Origin: Sphagnum magellanicum
Lineage: Eukaryota; Streptophyta; Sphagnopsida; Sphagnales; Sphagnaceae
Assembly (NCBI GenBank): GCA_021904315.1
Contig: CM038907.1
Coordinates: 29,457,223-29,521,222, forward strand
Direction of reading: 5' to 3'
Length of the DNA: 64,000 bases
Within the stretch, counting starts at the first letter, position 1; each line of letters begins with the position of its first letter. Under the pieces are notes generated by a model. It saw nothing but the letters and a program-made list of their open reading frames with translations. It did no database searches and was not told the origin of the DNA. This document shows positions 13,108 through 24,756 of this stretch, piece by piece. Both the position numbers and the translations under genes were made by a program.

Positions 13108-13400
13108 ATCATTATTATGTAGGTAGGTAAAGCACTTGGTGATTATGAGGTATATAGATGCATGTGGATGATTAGTACATAGGTTGGTTAAGTTATGGGA
13201 CATGAATAAAATGAAAAAGTAGTTCATATCCACACACCATCCATCTTGCATGAGTGCACTAGTGGGTGCTAATTCATTTTGACCTTTTACAAATAGTTAA
13301 TAGGTAATGCACTTAATGACTAATAGGTGTGTAGATGCATGTGGACGGTTAGTAGATAATACATAGCTAATAATTGTGGTTAGGTATGGGACATAGAAAC
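13108..13400. repeat. Diverged direct duplication, spacing about 190 bp
   Basis: Two blocks share, in order, GCACTTGGTGATTATGAGG / GCACTTAATGACTAATAGG, then TAGATGCATGTGGA(T/C)G(A/G)TTAGTA, then TATGGGACAT. They start near 13131 and 13308. Confidence 0.7.
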
Positions 13401-14339
13401 TTGAGGGAAAAAATGAAATGTGAAATAAATGGGTCACATGCAAAAGACATACAACATGTAAAGTACATACAATATTAGTTCTTCAAATGAAATAGCTCTT
13501 CAAAACAAATCAAGGCTTTAATTCTTGCAATTTGATTGGCCACATAGCTTGGCACTAACTTATAAAACTATTACAACATTTAAATACCATTTTATTAAAG
13601 AAAACTACTCAAAACAATTCAAGGCTCTCATTCTAATTATCAAATTGTTCCCATTAGGCCACACCAAGGCACAAGCCTATGCTGGCATGAAATTGTTACA
13701 TCATTTGAGTTTTGTGCTACTCTGCACTACCAATGATAATGAAATGAAGAAAAATGAATTTGATTTTGTGAAAATGAAATTCCATTTAGATAAAAATTAT
13801 GTTGAATGAATTTGCATAATACAAGTTGAATTGAATGCAATTCAATTCTATTTGAAATCGATCAAAATTTCCAAAATTGAATTCAAATACATTGAATGAA
13901 ATTCAAATTTTATTGAATTAAATCAAGCACAATATTCATTTTCTTTGGATTCAACAAGATTAATGTTCCCATTGAATTTCAATTGCATTTAATTTAATTT
14001 AATTTAATCATATTGACTTCAATTGAATACAGATTGGTTGAATTCAACCAAATTATGAAAATTCAATTACAAAAAAAAAATGTTAATTTGTCTTTTCATG
14101 TTATCCATGTCACTAGAATTGAAGTGAAAGTTGATTTTCAAAAACAACTATAAACAATTCAAGGCTTCGATGCTTGTAACAATTTGATTGACTAGATAAT
14201 GCAATATTGTTGTAAAGTTAGTAAGCACAAGCTTAAGCCACAAAACCCTATTTTATTTTTGTATGTCTTTTACACTAACATTATACCCATTGCCTAAATA
14301 TAGACATGGTTAAAAAATGAGACAAGCTTCAAAAATGAA
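13401..14339. other. Intergenic DNA with diverged short repeats
   Basis: An 'AACAATTCAAGGCT' phrase followed by a diverged CTTGCAATTTGATTGGCCACA-like sequence appears at about 13507, 13613 and 14153. Between them (13800-14060) is a run rich in TTGAATTCAA and AATTGAATT palindromes. The 94-codon open frame at 13525-13809 has no recognisable protein character and overlaps these repeats, so I do not call it. Confidence 0.5.
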
Positions 14340-14830
14340 ACTTTACATGTGCACAATTGTGATAGGTTGTGAAAAAATCATGTAAGATTTTCACCAAAAA
14401 AAAAATCTAACCCATAAGGGCCATCCAAAATATTTACTAATTCATTTTAATTTACAAAAAAGGAAACCCATTAAGAAACTCAAAATTCCCTATTTGAAAA
14501 GTTCATGTGGATAACAAATTAGGTTTTGGGATTAGGTTAAAAGGTAGGGCTTATACACGTGCACTCTTGTGAAGAAATCATGTAAGATTTTGCACATTAG
14601 GATGATATCTACCCAATAAGGGCCAATTCAAATAGTTATTTATAATATTTATTAATTCATTTTATTTACTACAGAGAACCAATTAAAAATTTCAAAATTC
14701 CCCTTATTGCAAAAATTTATGCCCAAAATTAGGGTTTGAAGATAGGTAAAAACAAGAGGGATTTTACGCATGTGCATACCACGATGATTAAAATTTGACC
14801 CATAAAGGGCGAGTGTTTTATTTGAGACAA
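14340..14830. repeat. Diverged repeat of about 210 bp, two and a half copies
   Basis: Three starts near 14341, 14549 and 14763 share TACA(T/C)GTGCA(C), ATCATGTAAGATTTT (first two copies), CCCA(A/T)AAGGG(C), ATTTA(C/T)TAATTCATTTTA and TCAAAATTCCC. The last copy is truncated. Confidence 0.75.
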
Positions 14831-16059
14831 TTTTTGTGGTTTTCTCCATTGGAACAAATTAGGAAACAAAAAAAAAAAAAATCTAATGTAAAGGGGATTA
14901 AATTAACTAATTTCTGGGAAAAATATGCCAATTTTTCAATATTAAAAAATTGAATAAAATCCTTGGTATTTTATAAGAACCATCCCCAAAAAACTATTTT
15001 ATTTGTAATTTTTATTGTATAGTCGTTGTTTTTTTTCAAGCCTTATGAACCATTTTTGCCTCTAGTTTTTTCTTGCAAAATGTGTGTTCAAGGCTCATAA
15101 TTACTTCTTTTCAAAGCAATCAAACATCTAGGTTTGTTGCTTGTAATATTTTTCCCACACAATTAGACATTCGTGGAAGGTGTTTTGAACAACCACCCTT
15201 AATATCTTGAACAAGGTTGGTTTTATTTTGTTATAATGTTGTGTGCAAGGTTGTTTTTTTCTTTTTTTTTGTTGTCAAAGGATATGAATGATCCATAACA
15301 TAAATTCGTAGATTTTCAATAACTAAAAAAAATAATTCAGACCACCAAATCCAGCAATCCCATTAGCCTGAAATATTTTTCTTTAGGCCCCTTTCTACCA
15401 TTTCCATTGGTCCTCTAAACTTCTCACAAACATACAAAACCTTATTAAACAAAATCCAACAATTTCATTGGCCATAACATGTTTTCTTTGCATCTAGATG
15501 CCAGCCTATTCAACACCTTCTACATACACACATGGTTTAAAAAAAACCCCCTAACCTCTAATGTGGTTATGAGCAAGATTCTTCAAATGCCTCCAACATT
15601 AGAAATATGAGTAAGTAGTTTAGGAAACGTTTAGGTAGTTTAGAGTTTGGGCTACTTAAAACAAATTGATGGGCTTACCTTTTAAAAAATGGCCTTTCAC
15701 AAATTTCTTTTGTTTATAGATTATAAAATCCAACCACTCTATTAAGAGCTGCACATGCCCCCTTAAACCATTATTTTATTTTTAAAATCTTCTTGGAATC
15801 TTTTTAATACATTTGTAAAAAAATATTAAAAATTTAAAAAGTTTTTATAATACTATTATGTTAAGGTGTATATTAAAAATATCCAAAAAAATGTCATTGA
15901 AAAATATTTTCAAATTGTGTTTTCAATGTCAAAACTATTTTAAGCTTTTTGTATGCAATGGTTACGAGAGGTTAAAAGATTGATTCCAAATTTTTATGAC
16001 ATGTAGATAATGTATTCATAATAACATTTTATAAAAAATTATTCTATTTATATGCACCC
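14831..16059. other. AT-rich intergenic DNA, no gene seen
   Basis: Only short open frames and homopolymer runs. No repeat of note within it. Confidence 0.5.
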
Positions 16060-17000
16060 ATAACTAGGTAGTGTAAGCCTTCTAAGTAGGTATCCTAGGT
16101 GACTTAGGTTTACTAGGTAGACCTATTAACCATCTAGGTAACCTACTAACTTAAGTTTATTATAAGTACGTAACCTAGGCGCACTAAGTACAAAATAACA
16201 TAGACCAGTTAAGCCTAATTGGTAGGTAGCCTCTTTTATTACTTAGGTAAGTAGCCTAAACCACCTAGGCCTACTAGGTAGCTAGCCTAACCTAGGCTAT
16301 CGAAGTTTATGTGGTATTTATGTACATAGTGTAGGCCATTTAAGCCTAAAAGGTAGGTAGCATAACCTAGGCCACTTAAGCTTATTAAATATGTAGTTTA
16401 ACTTAAGCCACCTTAACCTATAAGTTGGTAGGTTACCTAGGTTAACCTAAATATGTAGTTTAACTTAGGCCACCTTAGCCTATAAGCTGGTAGGTTACTT
16501 AGGTTAACCTAAGTATGTAGTTTAATTTAAGCCACCTTAGCCTATAAGCTGGTAGGTTACCTAGGTTAACCTAAGTATGTAGTTTAATTTAAGCCACCTT
16601 AGCCTATAAGCTAGTAGGTTACCTAGGTTAACTTAAGCTACTTAAGCCACCTAGGCCTATTAGGTAGGTATGTAGATTACCTAGGTTAGGCCACTTAGCT
16701 TAATTTATTAATTAGGTAGTGTAAGCTTAGATGTACCTAATAGGCTAGGTTATTTACTTAATATGTTTAGGCTAGGTCTATTAATAGGTTAGTAGGTATT
16801 CACATAACTTACTAAATAACATATAAGGCATAGGTAGCTTATTAAATAGGTATAAACATAATCTCAGTAGGTATCTATAAGGCTTAGTACACTATAACCT
16901 ACAAGTACATGCATTTATTAATAAATACTTCCTATTTATCTAAACCAACCTACTTATAACCTACCTATTTATGTAAATAACACATAAGAAAACTGAAGTT
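16060..17000. repeat. TAGGT/ACCTA-rich satellite-like region
   Basis: Almost the whole stretch is built from CTAGGTAGGT, AACCTAGG and TTAAGCC variants on both strands, so it is rich in short palindromes such as CCTAGG. It contains an ordered 62-bp tandem array (listed separately). Similar short TAGGT blocks occur inside the CACTA element (about 24490-24640) and its old relative (about 9100-9135). Confidence 0.8.
16389..16640. repeat. 62-bp tandem repeat, four copies
   Basis: ATGTAGTTTAA occurs at 16391, 16453, 16515 and 16577, exactly 62 bp apart. Each copy is followed by GCCACCTTAGCCTATAAGCT and GGTAGGTTACCTAGGTTAAC. Copies 2-4 are very similar, so this part expanded more recently than the surrounding TAGGT sequence. 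Confidence 0.93.
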
Positions 17001-17105
17001 CATTTAGTGCAATATGTTGAAAAAAATTCATGGAAATTGATTATAAATATGTTGGACCAAAATCATGTTCATTACAATTATATTGTCCAAAAATATCACC
17101 TTGTC

Positions 17106-17190
17106 AGGTGGTGGTGTAATGGTTAAGAATTTAACTCCTCAATGTGGAGGTGAAAAATTCAAGCCCTCACACTTGCAACCTAGGTTACCT
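17106..17190 (+). repeat. tRNA-like (SINE-like) fragment
   Basis: TGGTGTAATGG at 17112-17122 fits the pol III A-box consensus perfectly, and ATTCAAGCCC at about 17157 is a weak B box at tRNA-like distance. No cloverleaf can be drawn convincingly, so this is at best a tRNA-derived SINE remnant. A similar arrangement occurs at 28261. Confidence 0.35.
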
Positions 17191-17769
17191 TGGTTATTTA
17201 CGTGACTTAATTAGGTAATTTAGGTTGCAAAGCCTACCACCACTATAATTCATGGTTTTTTAAAAGGTTCAAATTTACTAACTTATCATTTTGATTAATG
17301 GACATGTACATTTTGACTAAAGGTTAAGGGCTTGAATGACACATGTATTTGTTGACCGATTAACTTGACTATAATGGTTCATTTGATTAAATACACATAA
17401 TCAAGTTATATAACCTTAGTCAAAATGACAAATGGTTTTTAGTCAAATTGAACATTTAATCAAAATGGCCAATGATCTTTAATAAAAATGACCAATGGTC
17501 TTTAATCAAGTTGAATATTTAATCAAGGTGGCCAATGATTTTTAGTCAGAAACCATATGGTTTACTACTTTATTAATTTACCTTTGACCTATTCATCCCC
17601 TTATTTATTTAGTTAACTACTTACCCACGTATTACTCACCCACCCGCCCGCCTACCTTTTATTTACCTACCTACTTACCTACATACCTATTTATATTTTT
17701 CATTTTTGTTAACCTACTTAATTACTTACCCACCTATTAACATATTATTTACTTCCCTATCCACCCACA
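17191..17769. other. AT-rich intergenic DNA, no gene seen
   Basis: Contains a weak direct repeat (variants of AATCAAAATGGCCAATGATCTTTA between about 17420 and 17550) and ACCTACC-type runs near 17640-17700. Confidence 0.5.
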
Positions 17770-18291
17770 TACTTATGTAATTTTAGCCACTAGGTATAAC
17801 TATTATGTTTAGCCACTAAATTTACCCATTAAGTTTACCCAAATTCTAGCCAAATTTTTATCATTAAGTTTACTTTAAATTTAGCCATTAAGTTTAGCCA
17901 TTATGCTTAACCATTAAATTTGGCATTAAGTTTAACTTCAATTAAACCATTAAATTTTGTCAATAGTTAAAGCCTACATTTAGCCACTAAATATACCCTA
18001 GGTTTATCTAATATGTTTAACCACTAAAATTATCCACTAGGTTTAGCCATTATGTTTAACCATGAAATTTAGCCTAAATTTAGACACTGTGTTTAATCAA
18101 AGTTTAATCATTATGGTTTACTTTAAATTTAGCCATGAAATATGTTTAACCATTAGGTTTATCAACTAAGTTTAGCCATTATGTTTAGCCATGAATTTTA
18201 ACCATTAGGTTTATCAACTAGGTTCAACCACTATGTTTAACCATTAGATTTAATCATTAAATTTAATCAAGGTTTAGCAATTAGTGTAACC
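17770..18291. repeat. Degenerate TTTAACCATTAAG-type array (left half)
   Basis: Dozens of loosely repeated units of the form (G/A)TTTA(A/G)CCATTA(A/T)G, about 13-16 bp each. The same array type resumes right of the LTR element at 27932-28190, showing that the element interrupted it. The unit resembles, but is not, a plant telomere repeat. Confidence 0.85.
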
Positions 18292-18360
18292 AGAAAGGGA
18301 GTGGCCGAACAAGGATTCTGTGATTGTGCATTGTGTGTGAATGCCAGGTTCGATGATCAG
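18292..18360 (+). other. tRNA-like sequence abutting the left LTR
   Basis: TGGCCGAACAAGG (18302-18314) resembles a Ser/Leu-type A box with two extra bases. GGTTCGATGAT (18347-18357) resembles a B box. It sits directly left of the point where the two LTR copies begin to match, and the sequence TGTGATTGTG at about 18320 could equally be the true 5' end of the LTR, lost from the right copy. Both readings are inference. Confidence 0.3.
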
Positions 18361-19130
18361 GGTTCTAGAGTTGATTCCGCCGTCACATTCATTGATGAAG
18401 GCGGCGGATTTGATCATTTTTGGAAGGGGTTAGCACTGATCGTGCATGGAGTGCATGGAAGTGTAGCTCTCTAACTGTGTGGGATGGGAGGTGCAAGAGG
18501 AAGGCGGCGCATTTGATGAAACAGGACAGCGCCGCATTGATGAGTAAAGGAGATGGCGGCGGAAAAAGTAAGGAAGGACGGAAGCTTAAGAAAGAAGCCT
18601 GATTTTTGGAGAAGAAGCTCGGTGGCTGAGGAGAAAGGAGGCGCATTTTTCTGATAGACTGTGTGAGACTTGGAGTATGGAGAGAGGAGGACAGTGTTAG
18701 ACAAAGTTGTTGTTTTTTTGGGGATTCTGGAGAAACGTTGCGGAGGGGAGAGAACTTGGCTGAGTTGTAATTCTTCGCTACGCAAGTGACTTAGCTAAGT
18801 AGGATTGGTAGATGCCTGATGAGTATTCTGGAGTGAGGGAAGCTTGTGCTATCGGGAAACTTTGTAAATTTTAAGCTAATGAATTTGATCATCTAAGATT
18901 CTGGCTTGCTGATTTGTCTGAGCAATTGTTGAATCTGTGGAGGTTCAGAAAGAGGAGTCTGCACTGGTAATGGGTGCCTCTCATTGGGGGTTTAGCAGAG
19001 TCATAGAACAAAAGTTTAGGACGCAGATTGATGCCGTTGTCATGTTGTTGGTTTAATAGGTAGACCTCCGTTTATTTTCTGTCCGAGCGAGTTCCACAGA
19101 GGGGTCGCGTTGTTTAAGACCCTTCCTTTT
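18361..19130 (+). repeat. Left LTR of the gypsy element
   Basis: It aligns end to end with 27157-27929. A hand count gives about 47 substitutions plus one 3-bp indel in about 770 bp (about 94% identity), mostly C/T and G/A changes. It ends in CCTTCCTTTT, not the usual CA, directly before the primer-binding-site-like sequence. Short open frames in it are shadows. Confidence 0.93.
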
Positions 19131-19142
19131 TTGTATCATAGC
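19131..19142 (+). promoter_or_regulatory. Primer binding site, initiator-Met tRNA type
   Basis: TTGTATCATAGC matches the familiar plant LTR-element primer binding site TGGTATCAGAGC at 10 of 12 positions and lies immediately after the left LTR. This supports minus-strand DNA priming by tRNA-iMet in the original element. Confidence 0.7.
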
Positions 19143-19207
19143 ATGGTTTCGTGTTTGTAGTCGTAGTCGAACCTGTAGATGCTTGGGAAGAATGATTATT
19201 GAAGACC

Positions 19208-19739
19208 ATGTCTTCATCTAGAGGAGAGGAAGTTCTTGCAGAGATACTGACTCAGGAAACTGATGAACTACAGCTTGTCAGCAGATTTGATTTCTTTACT
19301 GTTCAAAACGAACCACAAAGGGGAGCAGTAATTTTGTGTTTTCTAGGTTTTGGAGTAGTGAGGCTTGTAGGAATAGATCCAGACGAAGCTCGAGTTGGAG
19401 ATATTGCAGTAGAAGTAGTTCATAGTGGGTTTTATACTCGTGCTCAAGTTTGGTTGAAAGTGACAGATGGAGCAAGGGGGTGGGTGTTGACCTCAGAATT
19501 ACAGACCCAATTCTACTTCACCTCCTATCTTGCGTAGGGTAACTCTTTTGTTTGCTGAGAGACAACGTGGTGTACCGAGGTTAGGAGACATTTGGATACC
19601 TAAGATTGTTGTGTCGCCTAATCATTTTGTTAGGTTGTACATTCCTGGTGTGGAATATACGTTTCAGGAGGGCGATCATCTACTCAGGGTGGAGCATGGC
19701 GGATCTAGATCTCGTCTTATGAGCTGGAGGATATGGTGA
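19208..19739 (+). pseudogene. Unknown extra ORF between primer binding site and gag
   Basis: ATG at 19208 opens a 109-codon frame ending with TAG at 19535. A second open frame in another phase (to 19739) continues with similar protein-like composition (for example GDIWIPKIVVSPNHFVRLYIPG), so the two look like one reading frame broken by a frameshift. It contains no zinc knuckle or protease motif. I do not recognise it. It could be a captured or lineage-specific accessory ORF, or simply untranslated leader that happens to be open. Confidence 0.4.
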
Positions 19740-20018
19740 AATCAGGAGGGAGAATGGCAATTCCAACAGGAATCGACAGATGAGCAGAATTTTTCCACTG
19801 TTGCTTCTAATTTTGCACCTCTGACACGAGTTGCGGAAGGAGTTCAGTCTGAGTTTGATCAGTGGCTCAGATAAAGTTTTGTTTTTTTTTTTCCAAAAAT
19901 CAGAGTTGAGCTGCAAAGACTGAGAAGTTGGTTGCTTCTGTTGACACTTGATTGTGATCGGAAGACTGTGTTCTATAGACAGTGTTGCAATTTTGATTTG
20001 TTGCTAAATACTTGCAAG

Positions 20019-21323
20019 ATGACTAGTCCCCAGGGAATGGATGAGTTGTTTTGGGGACGAGATCATGAAGATGTCAATGACTGGGCGGAGCAGCTCATGA
20101 TGGCGGCCGAAGTGCGCGATCTGAACGCTGACAAACTTTTCAAGATCGCTAAGTTGAATTTGCGGGGTCGAGCCAAGGAGTGGTTCAAAAGGCTACAACC
20201 GGCACCAGCTGATTGGGCTGAATTGAGGACCCTGATCGTGCAAAAATATGGTAATATCGATACTGATGACATCCGGATGAAGTTGGATGCCATCAAGCAA
20301 GAACCAAAGGAGCGGATGCAGAAGTATTTCGAATGCCTCGACAGGTTGTTTTAGAGAGGCAGGATACCAGATGCTGAACAACGAAGGAGGTTTTTGGCCA
20401 AGCTAAGGCCTGAGATTTGGAAATTATGTGTAATAAGAACATTTACTGACATTGAAGAGCTGGTGGGTGCAGCCACTGAGCTCGAGAGGGTTTTGGGAGA
20501 AATAAGAGAGACTCCATTCGAGCCTCTGAAGGAGGAGCAAGACAAGGGAGTCGAGGAAACGTTGATGGAGAAGCAGGTGACTGCTTTGAATGACACATTG
20601 GTTAACCTTATCAAGAGGAATGTGCCGAATTCTATTGCATCATCCTCTTCCACAATGTCCAGCGGGTGCCAGATCTGCAAAGGAGGTGACCATATAGCCA
20701 CAGCATGTCCGAAACTCAATGAACCACGGCCGAAATGCGCCAAGTGTAGAATGTTTCATAGGACAGAAAACTGTGGGGTCAAATGTTCTTTCTGTGCAGG
20801 GTTGGGACACTTGGAGGACCGATGCTGGAAGAAGGCCAAAGATGGAAGGTCGCATTCTGGAGTGGCAAATTTCGTAGAAGTCTTGCTCAATGATGAGGAG
20901 GTAATGCGGCAGCAACTTAACAGGTTGTGCGGCAATCAAGAGGTATTTTCGTATACTCGGGTGCCAAGAAGGAGGATGCCCATTGAAGTGACACTAACAG
21001 GTAATGTACCATCTCTTGAAGTTCAAGGAGAAGGCACAGGAGTGGGTCGGGAGACTACTGTCAAGTCAAAAATTCTCTCACATTTTATTAAAGGGAAGAT
21101 TTCCTTTAGCCCAATGGAGATAATTTTGATGATCCCAGGAGAGTTGGAACATTTAGAGAGTCTAGTGAAGTTAGCTCTTAGGAAGAAGGATGCCGAAACT
21201 GTGAATGATCAAGTGTCTGTTGTTTCGCCAATCCCGGCAATTAGGCGAATCTGTGTTGACAAAACGAACATGAACAAGACCCTCCATTTGCTAGTAGAGA
21301 TAAATAGATGCATGATAGAATGA
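20019..21323 (+). pseudogene. gag (capsid and three zinc knuckles) of gypsy element
   Basis: ATG at 20019 starts MTSPQGMDELFWGRDHED, then a capsid-type region with the retrotransposon-gag phrase GRAKEWFKRL. A TAG at 20352 interrupts the frame where a glutamine codon is the likely ancestor; the frame then continues. Cys/His knuckles lie at 20667-20825: CQICKGGDHIATAC and CSFCAGLGHLEDRC fit CX2CX4HX4C, and CAKCRMFHRTENC between them is CX2CX3HX4C. A TGA at 21321 ends the open stretch. Gag would package element RNA; this copy cannot make a full-length product without readthrough. Confidence 0.85.
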
Positions 21324-22259
21324 CTTGTGGATATAGGGGCATGCATATTTGTCATGGCTGCTGCTGTAGTTAGGGAGTTGGGGATGATGCATCTGATAGT
21401 TGGATCCGAGACCTATAAGACTGCATCAAGAGTCGTCACTCATGCACTAGGTCGGATTGATGAAGTACCCGTAGTGGTTAGTGGAGTTCAGTGTACCATG
21501 ACCCTTATGGTGGTGGACACAGACAGTTACGATGTGTTGCTAGGATTGGATTTCTTGATGAAGATCGGAGCCATCGTAGATGTGGAGCGAGGTCTGATAC
21601 AAGTAAGAAAGGGACCGGGAGCTGATGTGGAGGTGTTACCCTTGACGATGGTGAATTTGTTGCAGAGAGTGAATTCAGAATCTCAAATACAAGATACCCC
21701 ATCCATCAGGATGAGAACGCACAACGATGGTGATGCTAACTGGACATTAGACCACGATCATGCGATCATGATTAAGAAAGATGGATCGTCCACATCGACC
21801 TCAGATGAGGATACTGATGACAGTGAACGCAGTGATCCAGAGTCCAACCAATTGTAGCAAATTGATTGTGAGAATGAATTCGGAGATACTGAATTGGAGG
21901 AGCTGGTGGAGTCAGAAGGACCTCAGGAGATTCTGCAACTAATAATCCAGGAGCAGGCGGATGATATCATGAAGGAAGAAGTCACTGACTCTGACAATTA
22001 TGCTGATTGGATTCAGTGGGTGTCTGATGCAGAGTAGAATAGACAGGCGATGTATGAATCCACATAGGATTTACCTATCCCATTGCTACTGCAACCCAGC
22101 CCAGCCCACAATCCTTCAATTCCAGTGTTGTTGTAGACTATTCAGGTGAAAAATGGTGACCCTGATGGCAAACCCATTGAGCAATTGGCATCTTCCAGTC
22201 AGCAAGAGATGGTCAATAGGTGGAGGGAGATCTGCTAGCAAATCAAGATCGACACAGGA
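21324..22259 (+). pseudogene. Protease and linker region of gypsy polyprotein
   Basis: In the same frame as gag, LVDIGACIFVMAA stands where retroviral-type aspartic proteases have LVDTGA; the DTG is DIG here, which would damage the active site. A second hallmark, YDVLLGLDFL, follows. The acidic linker after it carries TAG codons at 21855, 22035, 22065, 22134 and 22236. Such a protease would normally process the Gag-Pol polyprotein. Confidence 0.8.
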
Positions 22260-23767
22260 TTGGATGATCAAGGACATCGACTAATTTGGGGAATTCTGGA
22301 ACGACACCAAGATGTCTTTGTTTGGAACAAGGGGGAGTTAGGATGTTGCACCATCGGGGAGCATTGTATAGACACGCAAGGATTTCCACCTTGCAAAGCA
22401 TCTCCTGGTCGATTGTCTTACCAGGAGGAAGTTCAAGTGAAAAGGCAAATAGATGTTCTGGTTGATCTGGGTAAAATGAGACCCAGCAACTCCGAATATG
22501 CATGTCGGGTGACACTGCCGATGAAGAAAGATGGGAGCAGGCATTTCTGTGGAGACTATCGGCCACTCAACGCACAGACGCGTCGAGATTCATTTTCGAT
22601 GCCACTTGTGGAGGATGTGATTGATCAGCTGGGAAACTCATCCTAGTTCATTGCCCTAGATCTGTAATCAGGATTCTGGCAAATTGCATGGCTTCCGAAG
22701 ATGTGAAGAAAACGGCCCTGATCACTAAGACTGGGCTCTATGACTGGACGGTCATGCCTTTCGGTCTCAAGAATGCGACCAGCACATTCACAAGAACAAT
22801 GTCATCAGTCTTCAAGGAAATGGGAAACAAGTTCCTAAAGGTGTTTGTTGATGATCTTAACATCCACAGTGAAAATTGGGAGGACCACCGCCGACACTTG
22901 GGCGCTGCGTTATCCAGACTCACGGAAGTAAACCTGAAGCTGAACCCAAGTAAATGTTGTTTTGCTACTAAAAGCATTATGTTCCTGGGACATGTGGTCA
23001 GTAGGGCGGGCACTAAACCAGATCCTGGTAAAATTGATGTAGTGCTGCGTTTTCCAGAGCTAAATACGATTACCAACGTTAGATCCTTTTTAGGATTGAC
23101 AGGGTACTACCGAAAATACATTAGAAAATACTCAAGGTTGGCTAGTCCTTTATTTGAATTAACGAAGAAGGATGTGCCATTTGTATGGAATCAGGATTGC
23201 CAACGGGCGTTTGATGCATTGAAGAAAGCACTGGTGGAAGCTCCCATACTTGTACGTCCTGACTTTAAAAAACCATTTTGTCTTGATGTTGATTGGTCGA
23301 CGAAGGGTGTTGGCGCCATCCTATCGCAGAGGGAGGGCAGATTTGAGAAAGTTGTGGCGTATGCCAGCAAGGGCTTGATTGAGGTACAAAGAAAGTTCCA
23401 CCCTATGGAAGGAGAGTGCTATGCATTGATCTAGGGCATCATGCATTTCAGATAGTACCTTCACAGGACGCATTTCATCTTGAGGATAGACCACAAGCCG
23501 CTTGAATGGTTGGCAATAGTGTTAGATGCAAATGGAAGGAGAGGAAGGTGGATCGACATGCTGCAAGATTTCAGCTTTAAATTTTTGCATAGACCAAGAA
23601 TGAGGCACAGCAACGCTAATGTGTTGAGTAGAAATCCAGTAGGGTAGGCCACAGATGATGATGATTTCAGTGAAGAGGTCCAGGATGTTGGGACCATGCC
23701 AGAAGATCCAACTGAGGCGACGGAAAGTATGTTCTCTGTTTAATATGGTCAGATTAGTTCGGACTAG
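22260..23767 (+). pseudogene. Reverse transcriptase and RNase H of gypsy polyprotein
   Basis: RT motifs in order: MKKDGSRHFCGDYRPLNA, MPFGLKNAT, the catalytic box FVDDL (about 22843), and FLGLTGYYRKYI. RNase H follows with the catalytic-Asp region LDVDWSTKGVGAILSQ and HPMEGECYAL. Lesions: TAG 22644, TAA 22665, a one-base frameshift near 22686 just before MASEDVKK, then TAG 23432, 23453, 23645 and 23765 and TAA 23741. The YXDD box is intact but the protein is not expressible as one chain. Confidence 0.92.
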
Positions 23768-24756
23768 ACTAGTTCGGATTCAAGAGGCATGCAAGGAGGC
23801 TCACAGAGCACCGTTGGTGTTGCTTTGGCATCAACCATTGGCGTTGCTCAGCTGATCACCTACTGTTTGTGCTTGATGTTGTGATTAAGGAAAGCCAAGA
23901 TGAGGAAGGTAGCTCATCTGTGGAAGATGTGGAAGGAGCAAACACTAAAGGAGATCAAAATTCGAGACCTCCCGATGGTAAGCGAGCTCTAAAGGAGAGG
24001 AGGACTTAATACTATGATAGGTAGCAGTAGTTGGAGCTGGTGTTGGCAGCTCAGCAAATGTCTAAATTGGGGGAGCATGAGTCGAATTTCATGCACTAGT
24101 AGAAAATGGCCATTTTATAACTAGTCCATGTGACTAAGTTTTAGTTGCAAGCGACATTTGCAACTAAAATCTTAATAGTCGCGTTGGATAAGTGGCAAAC
24201 GACACTAGTCGCAAACGACAATGAATTTTGGATGAAGGAAAAAGTCAACAAAATACGCCTTCATCCTTTGACTTGTCATATACGTATTGTCATTTACAAC
24301 TAGGATGCGACCTTTTTGGTGAACAATGGGAACAATTTATGTGTTGCCACGTGTCCCAACTTTTAATAATTGAATTTTTTTTTATTCTTTTGAAATAATC
24401 CAAGAAGTTTAATTTTTATGTTTATATGGTTTAAATTGTGACACGTGGAATATTAATAGAATTTGTCCAAATTTAATTTAAATCAATATTTAGGTATGTA
24501 GGTTGAACTAGGTACCTACCTACCCATATAGGCTAAACACCTATCTAGATAGGACCTATTTACCTACCTAGGCCAAATACCTACTTAGGTAGGTATGTAG
24601 GTAGAAAAGTAGGTAGGTAAGTTAGGGAAGTATGTAGTTAAGTGTAAATACATGAATATTTATATTTTATTTTGGGTTAAGTCTTTTTCATTGGCTCATC
24701 CCATATGTCCATATTTTTAAATATGAAAATATAAAGACAAAACACCTTGTTTATAT

